Source of the DNA: Gammaproteobacteria bacterium
GTDB lineage: Bacteria > Pseudomonadota > Gammaproteobacteria > Steroidobacterales > Foliamicaceae
DNA length: 64,000 nt
Direction: 5' to 3'
Assembly (NCBI GenBank): GCA_009838035.1
Contig: VXSK01000004.1
Coordinates: 62,001-126,000, forward strand
The translations under genes were made by a program, and so were the position numbers. Under the pieces are notes generated by a model. That model saw only the letters and a list, made by a program, of their open reading frames with translations, did no database searches and was not told where the DNA came from. This document shows, piece by piece, positions 25,001 through 33,355 of this stretch (positions within the stretch are counted from its first letter, which is position 1; every line of letters begins with the position of its first letter).

Positions 25001-26392
25001 ATGACGGATTGGGCTGCGCGAGTATTGAATTTCAAGCGGGGCGAGTTGCGCCTGGCCTTGCTCGCGTCGCTATTTCACTTTTGCGTGTTGTGTGGCTACT
25101 TCTTCCTGCGCCCGGTACGCGACGCGATGGGCGTGGCGCGGGGTATGGACGAACTCCGCTGGCTGTTTGCGGTCACGTCCGTTTCTTCCCTGATCCTTGT
25201 CCTGCTTTTTGCAGGTGTGGTCGCCCGCATGAACCGGCGCCGGTTCATCCCGGCCGGCTACGGATTCGTCGTCGTGTGTCTTCTGGGATTCGCAGCGCTG
25301 CTGTTCGCAAACGCCCAGGCTGGCGGCGGCTTGATCGGCAGCGATACGGAAACGCCGCTGGCGCGCGGCGTCGGTTACACGTTCTACGTCTGGCTCAGCA
25401 CAATCAACCTGTTCAGCACCAGCTTGTTCTGGGCATTCATGGCCGACATTTTTGTTGTCGATCAGGGCAAGCGCATTTTTCCCTTCATCACTGTCGGAGG
25501 GACGCTGGGGGCCGCGGTGGGCGGCTGGACTACCAACGCGATCAGCAATATGACCGAGTCGGCTTACTTGCCGGTGGGACTCATGCTCACCGGGGCGGCG
25601 TTGTTCGTGGTGGCTATCGTCGTGATGCTGAGGTTGGACGAGACGGCCGTTCAGTCCAGCGATTCGAGTCTTGCCGATCCAGGGCGGGCGCCCGTCACGA
25701 TGCCCGGGCAACGAATTGGCGGCGGATTCTTCGATGGATTGAGGGCGGTGGGAACGTCGCCGTACCTGGTGGGGATCGCGCTGTTCATCGTGTTCATGGC
25801 CGTCTCCAACACACTGATCTATTTCACCCAAGCCAATTTCATCTTTGTTGCAACCGATACGTTCAGCAGTCGCGTGGGCGCTTTTGCACTTTTCGACGCG
25901 CTCGCCCAGTCGCTGACACTTCTGACTCAGGTATTCATCGCGACCCGGGTGATCCGGCGTCTGGGCGTCGGCTGGACGCTGGCGATTCTGCCTCTGGTAA
26001 CGCTGGCGGGCTTCGCAATTCTGGCCATCTGGCCACTATTCGGCGTTATGGCGATCTTTCAGGCCGTGCATCGCACTACCCGTTACGCCTTGTCGCGCCC
26101 AGCCCGCGAGACACTGTTCATCGTCGTGCCGCCCTCGGAACGGTACAAGGCCAAGCCGTTGATCGACGTCTTCCTCTACCGGGGCGGCGACCTTGCGGGC
26201 GTCGGTATCCACGCGCTGCTCAGTGCGCTGGGCAGCCTGGGGGTCATGGTTGCGGCGGTCACGCCCTTCGCCGCCGTGTGGAGCGCGCTTTCCGTGGCGC
26301 TGGGCCGCGCGCAAACGCGGCGCGATCCAGCCCAGCAGCCCGCCGACACCGGCCCCTTGCCCTCGGATACGCGAGCTGAAACCGCAAGTTAA
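25001..26392 (+). CDS. MFS-type ATP/ADP-carrier-like transporter
   Basis: A 463-residue protein with about 12 membrane segments. The N-terminus (RLALLASLFHFCVLCGYFFLRP, then VRDAMGV) and the NLFSTSLFWAFMADIFVVDQGKR segment resemble the NTP/NDP exchange-transporter (AAA) relatives found as MFS proteins in free-living bacteria. The C-terminal half has RPARETLFIVVPPSERYKAKPLIDVFLYRGGD, a conserved block of that group. ATG 25001 has GGGAG upstream and lies 23 bases after the BCCT gene. The true substrate is unknown; energy parasitism is not implied. Confidence 0.75.
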   Translation: MTDWAARVLNFKRGELRLALLASLFHFCVLCGYFFLRPVRDAMGVARGMDELRWLFAVTSVSSLILVLLFAGVVARMNRRRFIPAGYGFVVVCLLGFAALLFANAQAGGGLIGSDTETPLARGVGYTFYVWLSTINLFSTSLFWAFMADIFVVDQGKRIFPFITVGGTLGAAVGGWTTNAISNMTESAYLPVGLMLTGAALFVVAIVVMLRLDETAVQSSDSSLADPGRAPVTMPGQRIGGGFFDGLRAVGTSPYLVGIALFIVFMAVSNTLIYFTQANFIFVATDTFSSRVGAFALFDALAQSLTLLTQVFIATRVIRRLGVGWTLAILPLVTLAGFAILAIWPLFGVMAIFQAVHRTTRYALSRPARETLFIVVPPSERYKAKPLIDVFLYRGGDLAGVGIHALLSALGSLGVMVAAVTPFAAVWSALSVALGRAQTRRDPAQQPADTGPLPSDTRAETAS

Positions 26393-26433
26393 CTACTGCA
26401 GGGTTGTACACCAGCGTCTCCTTCGCCAATCGC

Positions 26434-26480
26434 GCATTATTGCGTTCATAATGCAGGCAGCGATGGCATAATGCGTTCAT
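26434..26480 (+). promoter_or_regulatory. Putative vapBC operator/promoter repeats
   Basis: GCATTAT (26434-26440) and ATAATGC (26448-26454) form an inverted repeat. CATAATGC occurs twice (26447-26454 and 26467-26474) and TGCGTTCAT twice (26441-26449 and 26472-26480). The second CATAAT could serve as a -10 only 6 bases before the ATG at 26479. This is the expected location for VapB autoregulation. Confidence 0.55.
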
Positions 26481-26715
26481 GTCCGTGCAATTGACCATCA
26501 GGGGCGTGCCGGAGAAGGTGCGCGACGAACTTGCCTCGCGCGCCGCGCTGCAGCGCCAGTCCATGCAGGAATTTTTACGTGGCGAACTGGAGCGGATTGC
26601 GGCTCGGCCGTCTCCCGAGCAATGGCTTAACGCGGTTCGTGACCGAAAGGAGGCCGCAGGGACGCGCGTCACTCCCTACAGCATTGTGCGCGCGCGCGAT
26701 GCGGATCGAGAGTGA
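26479..26715 (+). CDS. vapB: VapB/FitA-type antitoxin
   Basis: A 78-residue protein with an N-terminal ribbon-helix-helix (VQLTIRGVPEKVRDELASRAALQRQSMQEFL) and a C-terminal tail that would wrap the toxin. It overlaps the toxin gene by GTGA (26712-26715), typical for vapBC. It should neutralise the PIN toxin and repress transcription from the repeats just upstream. Confidence 0.85.
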   Translation: MSVQLTIRGVPEKVRDELASRAALQRQSMQEFLRGELERIAARPSPEQWLNAVRDRKEAAGTRVTPYSIVRARDADRE

Positions 26716-27134
26716 CACTGGTCCTGGATGCGTCCGCAATCGTCGCGGCGCTGGTTGACTCGGGACGCGAAGGGCAATGGGCGGAATTCCTTATTGCCCA
26801 CGGCTCGCTTACCGCTCCGGAACTTGCCATGGCGGAGTGCAGCAACATCCTGCGACGGCTGGAGCGGGCCGAAAGGATTTCAGGGCTGGAGGCGAACAGC
26901 GCTCAACGAGATCTGCTTCGGCTCGACGTCCAGTTGTTTCCTTTCGCGCCATTTGCGGGACGCGTCTGGGAGCTGCGAAGCAACCTGAGCAGCTATGACG
27001 CCTGGTACGTAGCGATGGCCGAAGCTTTCGAGTGCCCGTTGGCGACTCTGGACCGGAGGCTGGGCCGCGCCACCGGGCCGGTTTGCGAGGTTATTACGCC
27101 TGCCTCAGGCCGACCGGTGGCCCGGCGATCGTAG
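26712..27134 (+). CDS. vapC: VapC-type PIN-domain ribonuclease toxin
   Basis: A 140-residue PIN-domain protein with all four acidic metal-binding residues in the usual places: Asp6 (LVLDASA), Glu42 (MAECSN), Asp96 (SSYDAWYVAMAE) and Asp114 (ATLDRRL). These enzymes typically cleave tRNA or rRNA. GTG start at 26712 overlapping the antitoxin stop. The last ~15 residues are a basic tail. Confidence 0.88.
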   Translation: MTLVLDASAIVAALVDSGREGQWAEFLIAHGSLTAPELAMAECSNILRRLERAERISGLEANSAQRDLLRLDVQLFPFAPFAGRVWELRSNLSSYDAWYVAMAEAFECPLATLDRRLGRATGPVCEVITPASGRPVARRS

Positions 27135-27143
27135 AATGCTCAC

Positions 27144-28067
27144 GTGGTATTGACGCGATACTCCCTGGGCACGCTGCTCTTTTCGGCCTGGTTTCTGCCG
27201 GCCGGCGCCGCGGCCGGCCCGGCTGAGTCAACCGGAGCTTCCGACTACCCACGGTCTATCGTCGAATGGCGCGCTGAGCGTGAAGAGGAATTGAAAGGGC
27301 CGGACGGCTGGTTGAATCTGGCCGGACTTTACTGGCTCGAACCGGGCGTCACGCGCATGGGGGCGGCGCCCGACAACGACATCGTGCTGGCGGACTTGCC
27401 GGCCGCTCCTTACCTTGGCGCTTTTGTATGGGAGAACGGGACTGTTGAGTTCAGGGCGGACCCGGGCGCGGAAGTCGTCAGCAACGGCGATCGGGTGACG
27501 CAGTTGCGCCTTGTTCACGATGAGGAAGGTGAACCCACGGTCCTGACGCACGGTTCGCTTTCCTGGCATGCGATCGGCCGCATGGACCGTATGGGCGTGC
27601 GATTGCGCGATCTGAACCATCCGGCGGTGAGCGGTTTCCCCGGAATCCAGGCCTATCCCACGGACCCCGCCTGGCGCGTGGAGGCGCGTTTCGAGCCCTA
27701 CGCGCAGCCCGAGGAGCGCGTCCTGAATACGGTGGTGGACGGGTTGGGCTGGAACCCCACGGCCCCGGGCGTTCTGGCGTTCGAGTTTGGTGGCGAGCCG
27801 CTTACACTGGAAGCCTATGCCGCCGGCCCCGGATTTTTGCTGATTTTCGCAGACCTCACCACCGGCAAGACCACCTATCCCGCGGGCCGATACCTGTATG
27901 CCTTCGGCCCCCGCGGGCCGGCCGGAACTGTGACACTGGATTTCAACAAGGCCATAAATCCGCCCTGCGCCTTCACCGACTTTGCGACCTGTCCGCTGCC
28001 CCAGCGGCGCAACCGCCTGAAGATAGCCATCGAGGCCGGAGAGCAGTACGCCAAGGGGAGTTTTTGA
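27144..28067 (+). CDS. DUF1684-family protein
   Basis: A 307-residue protein with an N-terminal signal-like hydrophobic stretch (about residues 5-24). The DUF1684 pattern follows: VEWRAEREEELKGPDGWLNLAGLYWLEPG, FADLTTGKTTYPAGRYLYA, LDFNKAINPPCAFTDFATCP and the final GEQYAKGSF. Members are widespread and of unknown function. The start is a GTG at 27144, 9 bases after vapC. Confidence 0.85.
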   Translation: MVLTRYSLGTLLFSAWFLPAGAAAGPAESTGASDYPRSIVEWRAEREEELKGPDGWLNLAGLYWLEPGVTRMGAAPDNDIVLADLPAAPYLGAFVWENGTVEFRADPGAEVVSNGDRVTQLRLVHDEEGEPTVLTHGSLSWHAIGRMDRMGVRLRDLNHPAVSGFPGIQAYPTDPAWRVEARFEPYAQPEERVLNTVVDGLGWNPTAPGVLAFEFGGEPLTLEAYAAGPGFLLIFADLTTGKTTYPAGRYLYAFGPRGPAGTVTLDFNKAINPPCAFTDFATCPLPQRRNRLKIAIEAGEQYAKGSF

Positions 28068-28111
28068 TACCCGCTGTAAGATTTTCCCCGACGCGCTGAC
28101 GGATACTGGAA

Positions 28112-28735
28112 ATGGCGAGACTCAACGCACTGCAATCCGAGGACGAACTGAGAGGGTACTTCCCCGTCTCAGTGGAGCGGGCCAAACTGAAGGTCCTTGA
28201 CGGGCTGGACAGGCACTGCATCGACTTCATCGCCCGTTCGCCCTTCCTGTGCATCGGAACTTCACGGCCGGACGGCTGCTCCGACGTGTCGCCCCGAGGC
28301 GATCCGCCGGGGTTCGTGCACGTGGCGGACGCGAACACGCTGCTGATCCCCGATCGTCCCGGCAACAACCGCCTGGACACGATGAGCAACATCATGCACA
28401 ACCCGAAGGTGGGCCTGCTGTTCTTCATCCCCGGCCTGGGGGAAACGCTGCGGGTGAACGGCGACGCAAGGATCATCGACGGCGAGGCGGAACTCGCCCG
28501 GTTGGAGTTCCGGCGCCACACACCCAAGGTGGCGATAGCCGTCACCGTCAGGGAGGCCTTCATCCATTGCGCCAAGGCCATCCGGCGGTCCCGGCTCTGG
28601 GAGGAAGACGCGAAGATCGATCCGAAGTCATTCACGCGGATCGGCGACATCATTTCCGATCACATAAAGGGTCGCAAGTCCGGCGACGAGATCGAAGAGA
28701 TCCTGAAGGAGAACTACCGCACCCAGATGTACTAG
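28112..28735 (+). CDS. Pyridoxamine 5'-phosphate oxidase-family flavin protein
   Basis: A 207-residue split-barrel protein resembling the PNPOx-like FMN-binding group: SPFLCIGTSRPDGCSDVSPRGDPPGFVHV, ANTLLIPDRPGNNRLDTMSNIMHNPKVGLLFFIPG and TLRVNGDARI, with a helical C-terminal extension. Members bind FMN or F420 and reduce or oxidise small substrates. ATG at 28112 is 44 bases after the DUF1684 gene. Physiological substrate unknown. Confidence 0.83.
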   Translation: MARLNALQSEDELRGYFPVSVERAKLKVLDGLDRHCIDFIARSPFLCIGTSRPDGCSDVSPRGDPPGFVHVADANTLLIPDRPGNNRLDTMSNIMHNPKVGLLFFIPGLGETLRVNGDARIIDGEAELARLEFRRHTPKVAIAVTVREAFIHCAKAIRRSRLWEEDAKIDPKSFTRIGDIISDHIKGRKSGDEIEEILKENYRTQMY

Positions 28736-28767
28736 GGTTCGATTCACCCGGGCGCCAGGCTGGAACA

Positions 28768-29586
28768 GTGATCTCTTCTCACCCGGAGCGGACCCGCGAA
28801 CGGGTCCGGTTGCTTGAAGACTACGTGAGGGCGAATCTGCTCGCGGAGGACGGTTCGTTCATCTGCGGCAGTTACGCGCTATGCAGGGCGAGTCGAGCGG
28901 GATTGCCTTTCCACAAGGGTCAGATGAACCATGTCGGCCGGCACTACGACCTGGAAGTCAACGGAAGTGCGATGCGCATCGTGGTACTGGGCCAGGAATA
29001 TGGACAGGCCCGCGAGTGCGTGAATCTCGCAGGGCGTTCGGAAATGCTTGACTTATCGGCGAAAGCAGGTTTTCGAGGACGCAATCCGCACATGAAGGGC
29101 GTGACCTCCACGATGCGATTGCTCCTTGGGCGCGAACTGGGCGAAGACGAAGAAGGCGAGCGCCTCTTCGACGGGCATGTCTTCGATGGCTGCGCGCAGG
29201 TGAACTATTTGCACTGCACGGCGCTGGAAAAACCCCGAAGCAGGGATGCGCACGGGGGAGGGCGGGGCAACTCAAGTCTTGCGATGCAACGCAACTGCGC
29301 CCCGCATTTCCTGCGGACCATGGAAATCCTGGAGCCGACGGTGATCGTGGTGCACGGACTGGGGCTGCGGAGCTGGATGGCCAACGCCTTGCCGCTTCCG
29401 CCGAAAGGAGAAATCGCCGAGGTCGCGGAGATCGCAGGAAGGCCGGTCGACTTGCTGACCTTCACCCATCCCTCGGCGGGCGGTCACTCGGGATGGTGGG
29501 GAACGACTCCACGGACACGTTACCTCAACGAGACGGTGGCTCCGGCGATTCGGGACTACCTTCGTCGCAGGCGGGCCTACGGCTGA
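28768..29586 (+). CDS. Possible uracil-DNA glycosylase-superfamily protein
   Basis: A 272-residue protein. MRIVVLGQEYGQ resembles the first UDG motif, NCAPHFLRTMEILEPTVIVVHG the central strand, and LLTFTHPSAGGHSGWWG the His-containing last motif of family 4/5-like glycosylases. Several Cys are present near the start (FICGSYALC) but not in a convincing Fe-S arrangement. The GTG at 28768 is the best start after the previous gene's stop. Its 3' end overlaps the convergent dehydratase gene by 10 bases. Assignment is from motif order only. Confidence 0.5.
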   Translation: MISSHPERTRERVRLLEDYVRANLLAEDGSFICGSYALCRASRAGLPFHKGQMNHVGRHYDLEVNGSAMRIVVLGQEYGQARECVNLAGRSEMLDLSAKAGFRGRNPHMKGVTSTMRLLLGRELGEDEEGERLFDGHVFDGCAQVNYLHCTALEKPRSRDAHGGGRGNSSLAMQRNCAPHFLRTMEILEPTVIVVHGLGLRSWMANALPLPPKGEIAEVAEIAGRPVDLLTFTHPSAGGHSGWWGTTPRTRYLNETVAPAIRDYLRRRRAYG

Positions 29587-30545
29587 GGTACGCCTCCGGC
29601 GAGCACTTCGCGAAACACCTCGGCATCAACGTTGCCGCCGGACAGGATCACGGCGACGCGCTTGCCTTTCATCCGCTCCCGTTCCCGCATCAACGCGGCG
29701 AATGCGGCGGCGCCCGCCCCCTCGGCCACGTTATGCGTATTGCGGTACAGGATCCGCATGGCTTCGGCGATGTCCTCCTCGCCGACTTCGACGACCCGCG
29801 CGGCGCCGCGGCGCACGATTTCAAGCGGCTCGGACATCGGCACCCGGCAGGCCATACCATCGGCAAAGGTGTCGGCCGAGTCGGTCGCAACGATTTCGCC
29901 GGCCGCGAAGCTGCGGGCCATTGCCGGAGCGCGCTCCGCCACCACCCCGACGACATCGGTCTTCAGCCGCGACAGGTCCCGCGTCCGGATGAGTCCGCAG
30001 ATCCCGGAACCCATTCCGATCGGCACATAAACCGCGTCCAGATCGGCCACCGCCTCGAACAGCTCCGCCGCATAGGTCGCCACACCGCGCGCCAGGGCCG
30101 GATGAAACGGCGGCAGGAACAGGGCGCCTTCGGCTTCGACGCGGCGCGCCGCTTCCTGGCGCGCCTCTTCGTAGTCGTTGCCGAATTCGATCAGTTCCGC
30201 GCCCCAGCCGACCATCGCCGCGTTCTTCTCGGCGCTGTTGCCCTTCGGCGCCAGGACCGTGACCGACACGCCGTGCGGAACGGCCGCGAACGGGATGCTC
30301 TGGCCGTGGTTGCCGCGCGTCGCGGTAATGATTTTCTTCGGCAAGTCACCGGCGCGCTTGAGTTCATCCACCAGCACCAGGCCGCCGCGCACCTTGAATG
30401 CGCCGGTGGGCGTGTGGTTCTCGTGCTTGACCCACACCTCGCAGCCGGCGTGGCGCCGCAAGCCGGGCCACCGGTACTGCGGCGTAGGAGGCATGACCCG
30501 GGCGACTGTGCGCCGGGCCTGCTCAATTCCGTTAGAGTCAAACAT
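29577..30545 (-). CDS. Threonine/serine dehydratase-like PLP enzyme (fold type II)
   Basis: A 322-residue fold-type-II PLP enzyme. The Schiff-base Lys lies in TPTGAFKVRGG, a substrate-binding block in TATRGNHGQSIPFAA, and a phosphate-binding glycine loop in PIGMGSGICG. It probably deaminates a hydroxy-amino acid or is a related racemase or ammonia-lyase. No C-terminal regulatory domain is present, so it is of the catabolic size. The ATG at 30545 is preferred; a start 7 codons upstream exists. It diverges from the TonB receptor at 30596. Confidence 0.85.
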   Translation of the reverse strand: MFDSNGIEQARRTVARVMPPTPQYRWPGLRRHAGCEVWVKHENHTPTGAFKVRGGLVLVDELKRAGDLPKKIITATRGNHGQSIPFAAVPHGVSVTVLAPKGNSAEKNAAMVGWGAELIEFGNDYEEARQEAARRVEAEGALFLPPFHPALARGVATYAAELFEAVADLDAVYVPIGMGSGICGLIRTRDLSRLKTDVVGVVAERAPAMARSFAAGEIVATDSADTFADGMACRVPMSEPLEIVRRGAARVVEVGEEDIAEAMRILYRNTHNVAEGAGAAAFAALMRERERMKGKRVAVILSGGNVDAEVFREVLAGGVPQP

Positions 30546-30595
30546 GGTTTGGCCGCGCCGGCGCAATATAACAGAGCGATGAGAGGCAGGAATCG

Positions 30596-33355
30596 ATGAA
30601 GTCCCGGCCGTGCATGCGGGAACCGGCGCCTGTTGCCGGGCTGTGCGCGGCTTTGGTCGGCGTACTTTGCGTGGTTTCCGCAGCCGCGGCCCAGCAGGCG
30701 GACCAGGATGCCGAAGAGAAGGACGTGCTGGAGCTGGGGCGCCAGGTGGTCACGGGCTCGCGCATCCGCCGGATCGACGTGGAGGAGGCCCGACCGGTGG
30801 TCGTGATTACGCGTGAGGACATCGAGTTGAGCGGGCGGGAATCGGTGGCCGACGTGCTGAGAAACAACCCGGTCAACAGCCTGGGGTCATCGCGCGAGCG
30901 TTCGGGCAACGCCTGGATCGGCCAGGCGACGGTCAGCATTCACGGCATCGGCGCCAATCGGACGCTGGTGCTTCTGGACGGCCGCCGGATGCCGCGGTCG
31001 CCTGTCACGGCCAACCAGGCGGTTGATCTCAACATCATTCCGCTGGCGGCCGTGGAACGGGTTGAAATTCTCACCGACAGCGCCTCGGCCATTTACGGAT
31101 CCGACGCGATCGGCGGCGTCGTGAACATCATCCTGCGCAAGGACTACGAGGGCATGGAGATCCGGGCTTCCACCGACCGGCCCACGCGCGAGGGCGCCGA
31201 CGCGGAATCGGGGGGGCTGACACTGGGCGGCGCCACCGATCGCGGGCGTTTTCTGTTCAGCGCCGATTTTCGCAACAAGCGGCACATTGCTTCGGCGGAC
31301 AGGTTCTACTCGCTCGGAACCACGGGCTACGAGGCCGGTGCGGCCGCGTATCCGAATGCGCCGTTTCCGGCCACCTGGTATGCCTGGGAGAACGCAGACA
31401 ACGTGAGTTCCTGGGGCAACACCCTCTGGCCCCATCAGCTGGCCGCGCCCAATTGCGAGCAGGTCGTGAATCCGGCCACGGGACAGCGGCTGTTGGCGGG
31501 CCCTTACGTTGCCGCCAACGGCGAAGAGCACTGCGGGTTCCACTACGCGACTTCGGCCTGGGAAACCACCGACCTCAATCGGGCGAGCGTCTTTCTGCAT
31601 GCCGATTACGAACTGACGCCGGATCTTGCGCTGCGCCTGCAGTCGCTGTTCAGTACTCAGGACGTGCATGGCCGCTTTGCGCCCCCGCCGGGCGATATCC
31701 CGCTTGACGAAGCCGCGGCTGGCGGGCTCAAGCGTGGATTCGGCTTCGACGTTCCTTATCCCGAGCTGCTTCCCTATACGCTCCGGCACCGCTTTGTCGG
31801 TTTGGGCAACCGCGATTTCGAGGCCTTGCTCACGCTGTCCGAGACCGCTCTGCTGGCGTACGGCAGCGCAGGCATCTTCGATTACGAACTGGAAGCCCGG
31901 CACACCCGTTACGATGGCCGCGAGGACAGTTGCTGCTTCCCCAAGGCGTTCACGACCCTGGAGTACGTGTCGCAAGGCCTCTACAACCCGTTCGATCCGC
32001 TGCATCCCGGCAACGCCGGCGCCCTGGCCGCGATTGCCGCGAATTCCACCCGAGAATCCCGCGCGGATTTCCGCTCCTACAGCGGCAACGTGAGTTTCGA
32101 CTTGTTCCGGGCGCCCGGCGGAAGCCTGGGCTGGGCCTTCGGGTTCGATTACTTCGATGAGCTGTACCACGATATCTACGATCCCTTGAGCGCGGGCGGC
32201 GACCTGCTCGGCCGCGCCGGCGTCAGCGGCGCGGGTGAGCGCCGTATCCGGGCGCTGTTCGGCGAAGTGCTGGCGCCCCTGCTGCCCGGCCTGGAGCTGA
32301 GCGCGGCGTTGCGCTGGGACCAATATGACGATTCCGCCGGAAGCGAACTGAGTTCCTACCTGTCGGTGCGCTACCAGCCCGTCGACTGGCTGTTGCTGCG
32401 CGCATCCTGGGGCGAGGGCTTTCGCGCCGGCAGCATGAACAACCTCTATGACGGCGCTTCACTCTGGCTGCAGACGGGCTTCGACCTGGTGAAATGCCGC
32501 CGCGACGGCATCGCTCCGTCGGAATGTATCGAAGGGGAATTTCCCACCTACACGGGAGGCAATCCGACGCTCAGACCCGAACTGTCCGACAGCTACAACC
32601 TCGGCGTGGTGGTTGCCTGGAACTCGCTCACGGCCCGTGCGGACTTCTGGAACGTCGATCTTGAGAACGGTATCGGACTGCCGCCGCTGCAGGGGCTGAT
32701 CGGCCTGGAGTTCGAGCGGCAATGCACTGACACCGGGCGCATCGAGAACACGCGCTACTCGGCGACACCGGCGGCGATTGTCCATTGCGGCAGCGGCAGC
32801 CTTCTCAAGCGCGACCCGGCCACCGGAACCTTGCTGGAGGCCGACGTGTTCTGGGACAACACCTACCGCGCGCAGTTCCGCGGCGTTGACCTGCAACTGA
32901 TCTACGAGCTGCCGACCGCCGGGCTGGGCGACTTCCAGTTTCGGGCCCATGCGGGGACCATCCTCCGGCTTCGGACCCGCTCCCGCATCGCCGTGGAATG
33001 GAGTTCGGGCCTGGGCGCCATCTCCGGAGCCGCCGCGGCCGCCGGCGCTCGCCCCGCGGACCGCAGTTCGCTGGCGCTCATCTGGCGCTACGGCAATCAC
33101 ACCGTTTCCGGCTACGTCCACTATGTGGGCGGATTCGGTCTGCCGGAGGCCGAGTTCTCGATATCGGAGCACACCGAGTTCGACCTGTTCTATCAATGGT
33201 CCGCACCCTGGGACGGACTCATCACGGTGGGCGTGAAGAACCTCACCGACGAAGACCCGGAGCTCGGCTCGTTCCGCACTCCGCTGCCGCAGGCGTACAA
33301 CCTTTACGGCCTCGACGGCCGCGTCCTCTATGCGAGCTACCGCCAGTCGTTCTGA
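30596..33355 (+). CDS. TonB-dependent outer-membrane receptor (second)
   Basis: A 919-residue receptor: signal peptide (about residues 1-32), TonB-box-like GRQVVTGSRIRR, plug domain (VSIHGIGANRTLVLLDGRRM, VERVEILTDSASAIYGSDAIGGVVNII) and a long barrel ending in Phe. This is the large-receptor type, whose ligands include peptides, oligosaccharides or vitamins. It is flanked by amino-acid-type PLP enzymes and an aromatic-acid-type transporter, suggesting a peptide or amino-acid-derived ligand. Its TGA at 33353-33355 directly abuts the stop codon of the convergent decarboxylase gene. Confidence 0.9.
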   Translation: MKSRPCMREPAPVAGLCAALVGVLCVVSAAAAQQADQDAEEKDVLELGRQVVTGSRIRRIDVEEARPVVVITREDIELSGRESVADVLRNNPVNSLGSSRERSGNAWIGQATVSIHGIGANRTLVLLDGRRMPRSPVTANQAVDLNIIPLAAVERVEILTDSASAIYGSDAIGGVVNIILRKDYEGMEIRASTDRPTREGADAESGGLTLGGATDRGRFLFSADFRNKRHIASADRFYSLGTTGYEAGAAAYPNAPFPATWYAWENADNVSSWGNTLWPHQLAAPNCEQVVNPATGQRLLAGPYVAANGEEHCGFHYATSAWETTDLNRASVFLHADYELTPDLALRLQSLFSTQDVHGRFAPPPGDIPLDEAAAGGLKRGFGFDVPYPELLPYTLRHRFVGLGNRDFEALLTLSETALLAYGSAGIFDYELEARHTRYDGREDSCCFPKAFTTLEYVSQGLYNPFDPLHPGNAGALAAIAANSTRESRADFRSYSGNVSFDLFRAPGGSLGWAFGFDYFDELYHDIYDPLSAGGDLLGRAGVSGAGERRIRALFGEVLAPLLPGLELSAALRWDQYDDSAGSELSSYLSVRYQPVDWLLLRASWGEGFRAGSMNNLYDGASLWLQTGFDLVKCRRDGIAPSECIEGEFPTYTGGNPTLRPELSDSYNLGVVVAWNSLTARADFWNVDLENGIGLPPLQGLIGLEFERQCTDTGRIENTRYSATPAAIVHCGSGSLLKRDPATGTLLEADVFWDNTYRAQFRGVDLQLIYELPTAGLGDFQFRAHAGTILRLRTRSRIAVEWSSGLGAISGAAAAAGARPADRSSLALIWRYGNHTVSGYVHYVGGFGLPEAEFSISEHTEFDLFYQWSAPWDGLITVGVKNLTDEDPELGSFRTPLPQAYNLYGLDGRVLYASYRQSF

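Noticed and set aside
30887-32323. 478-codon frame opposite the second TonB receptor
   Set aside because: Antisense shadow of a high-GC gene; Gln/Arg/Val-rich and without domains.
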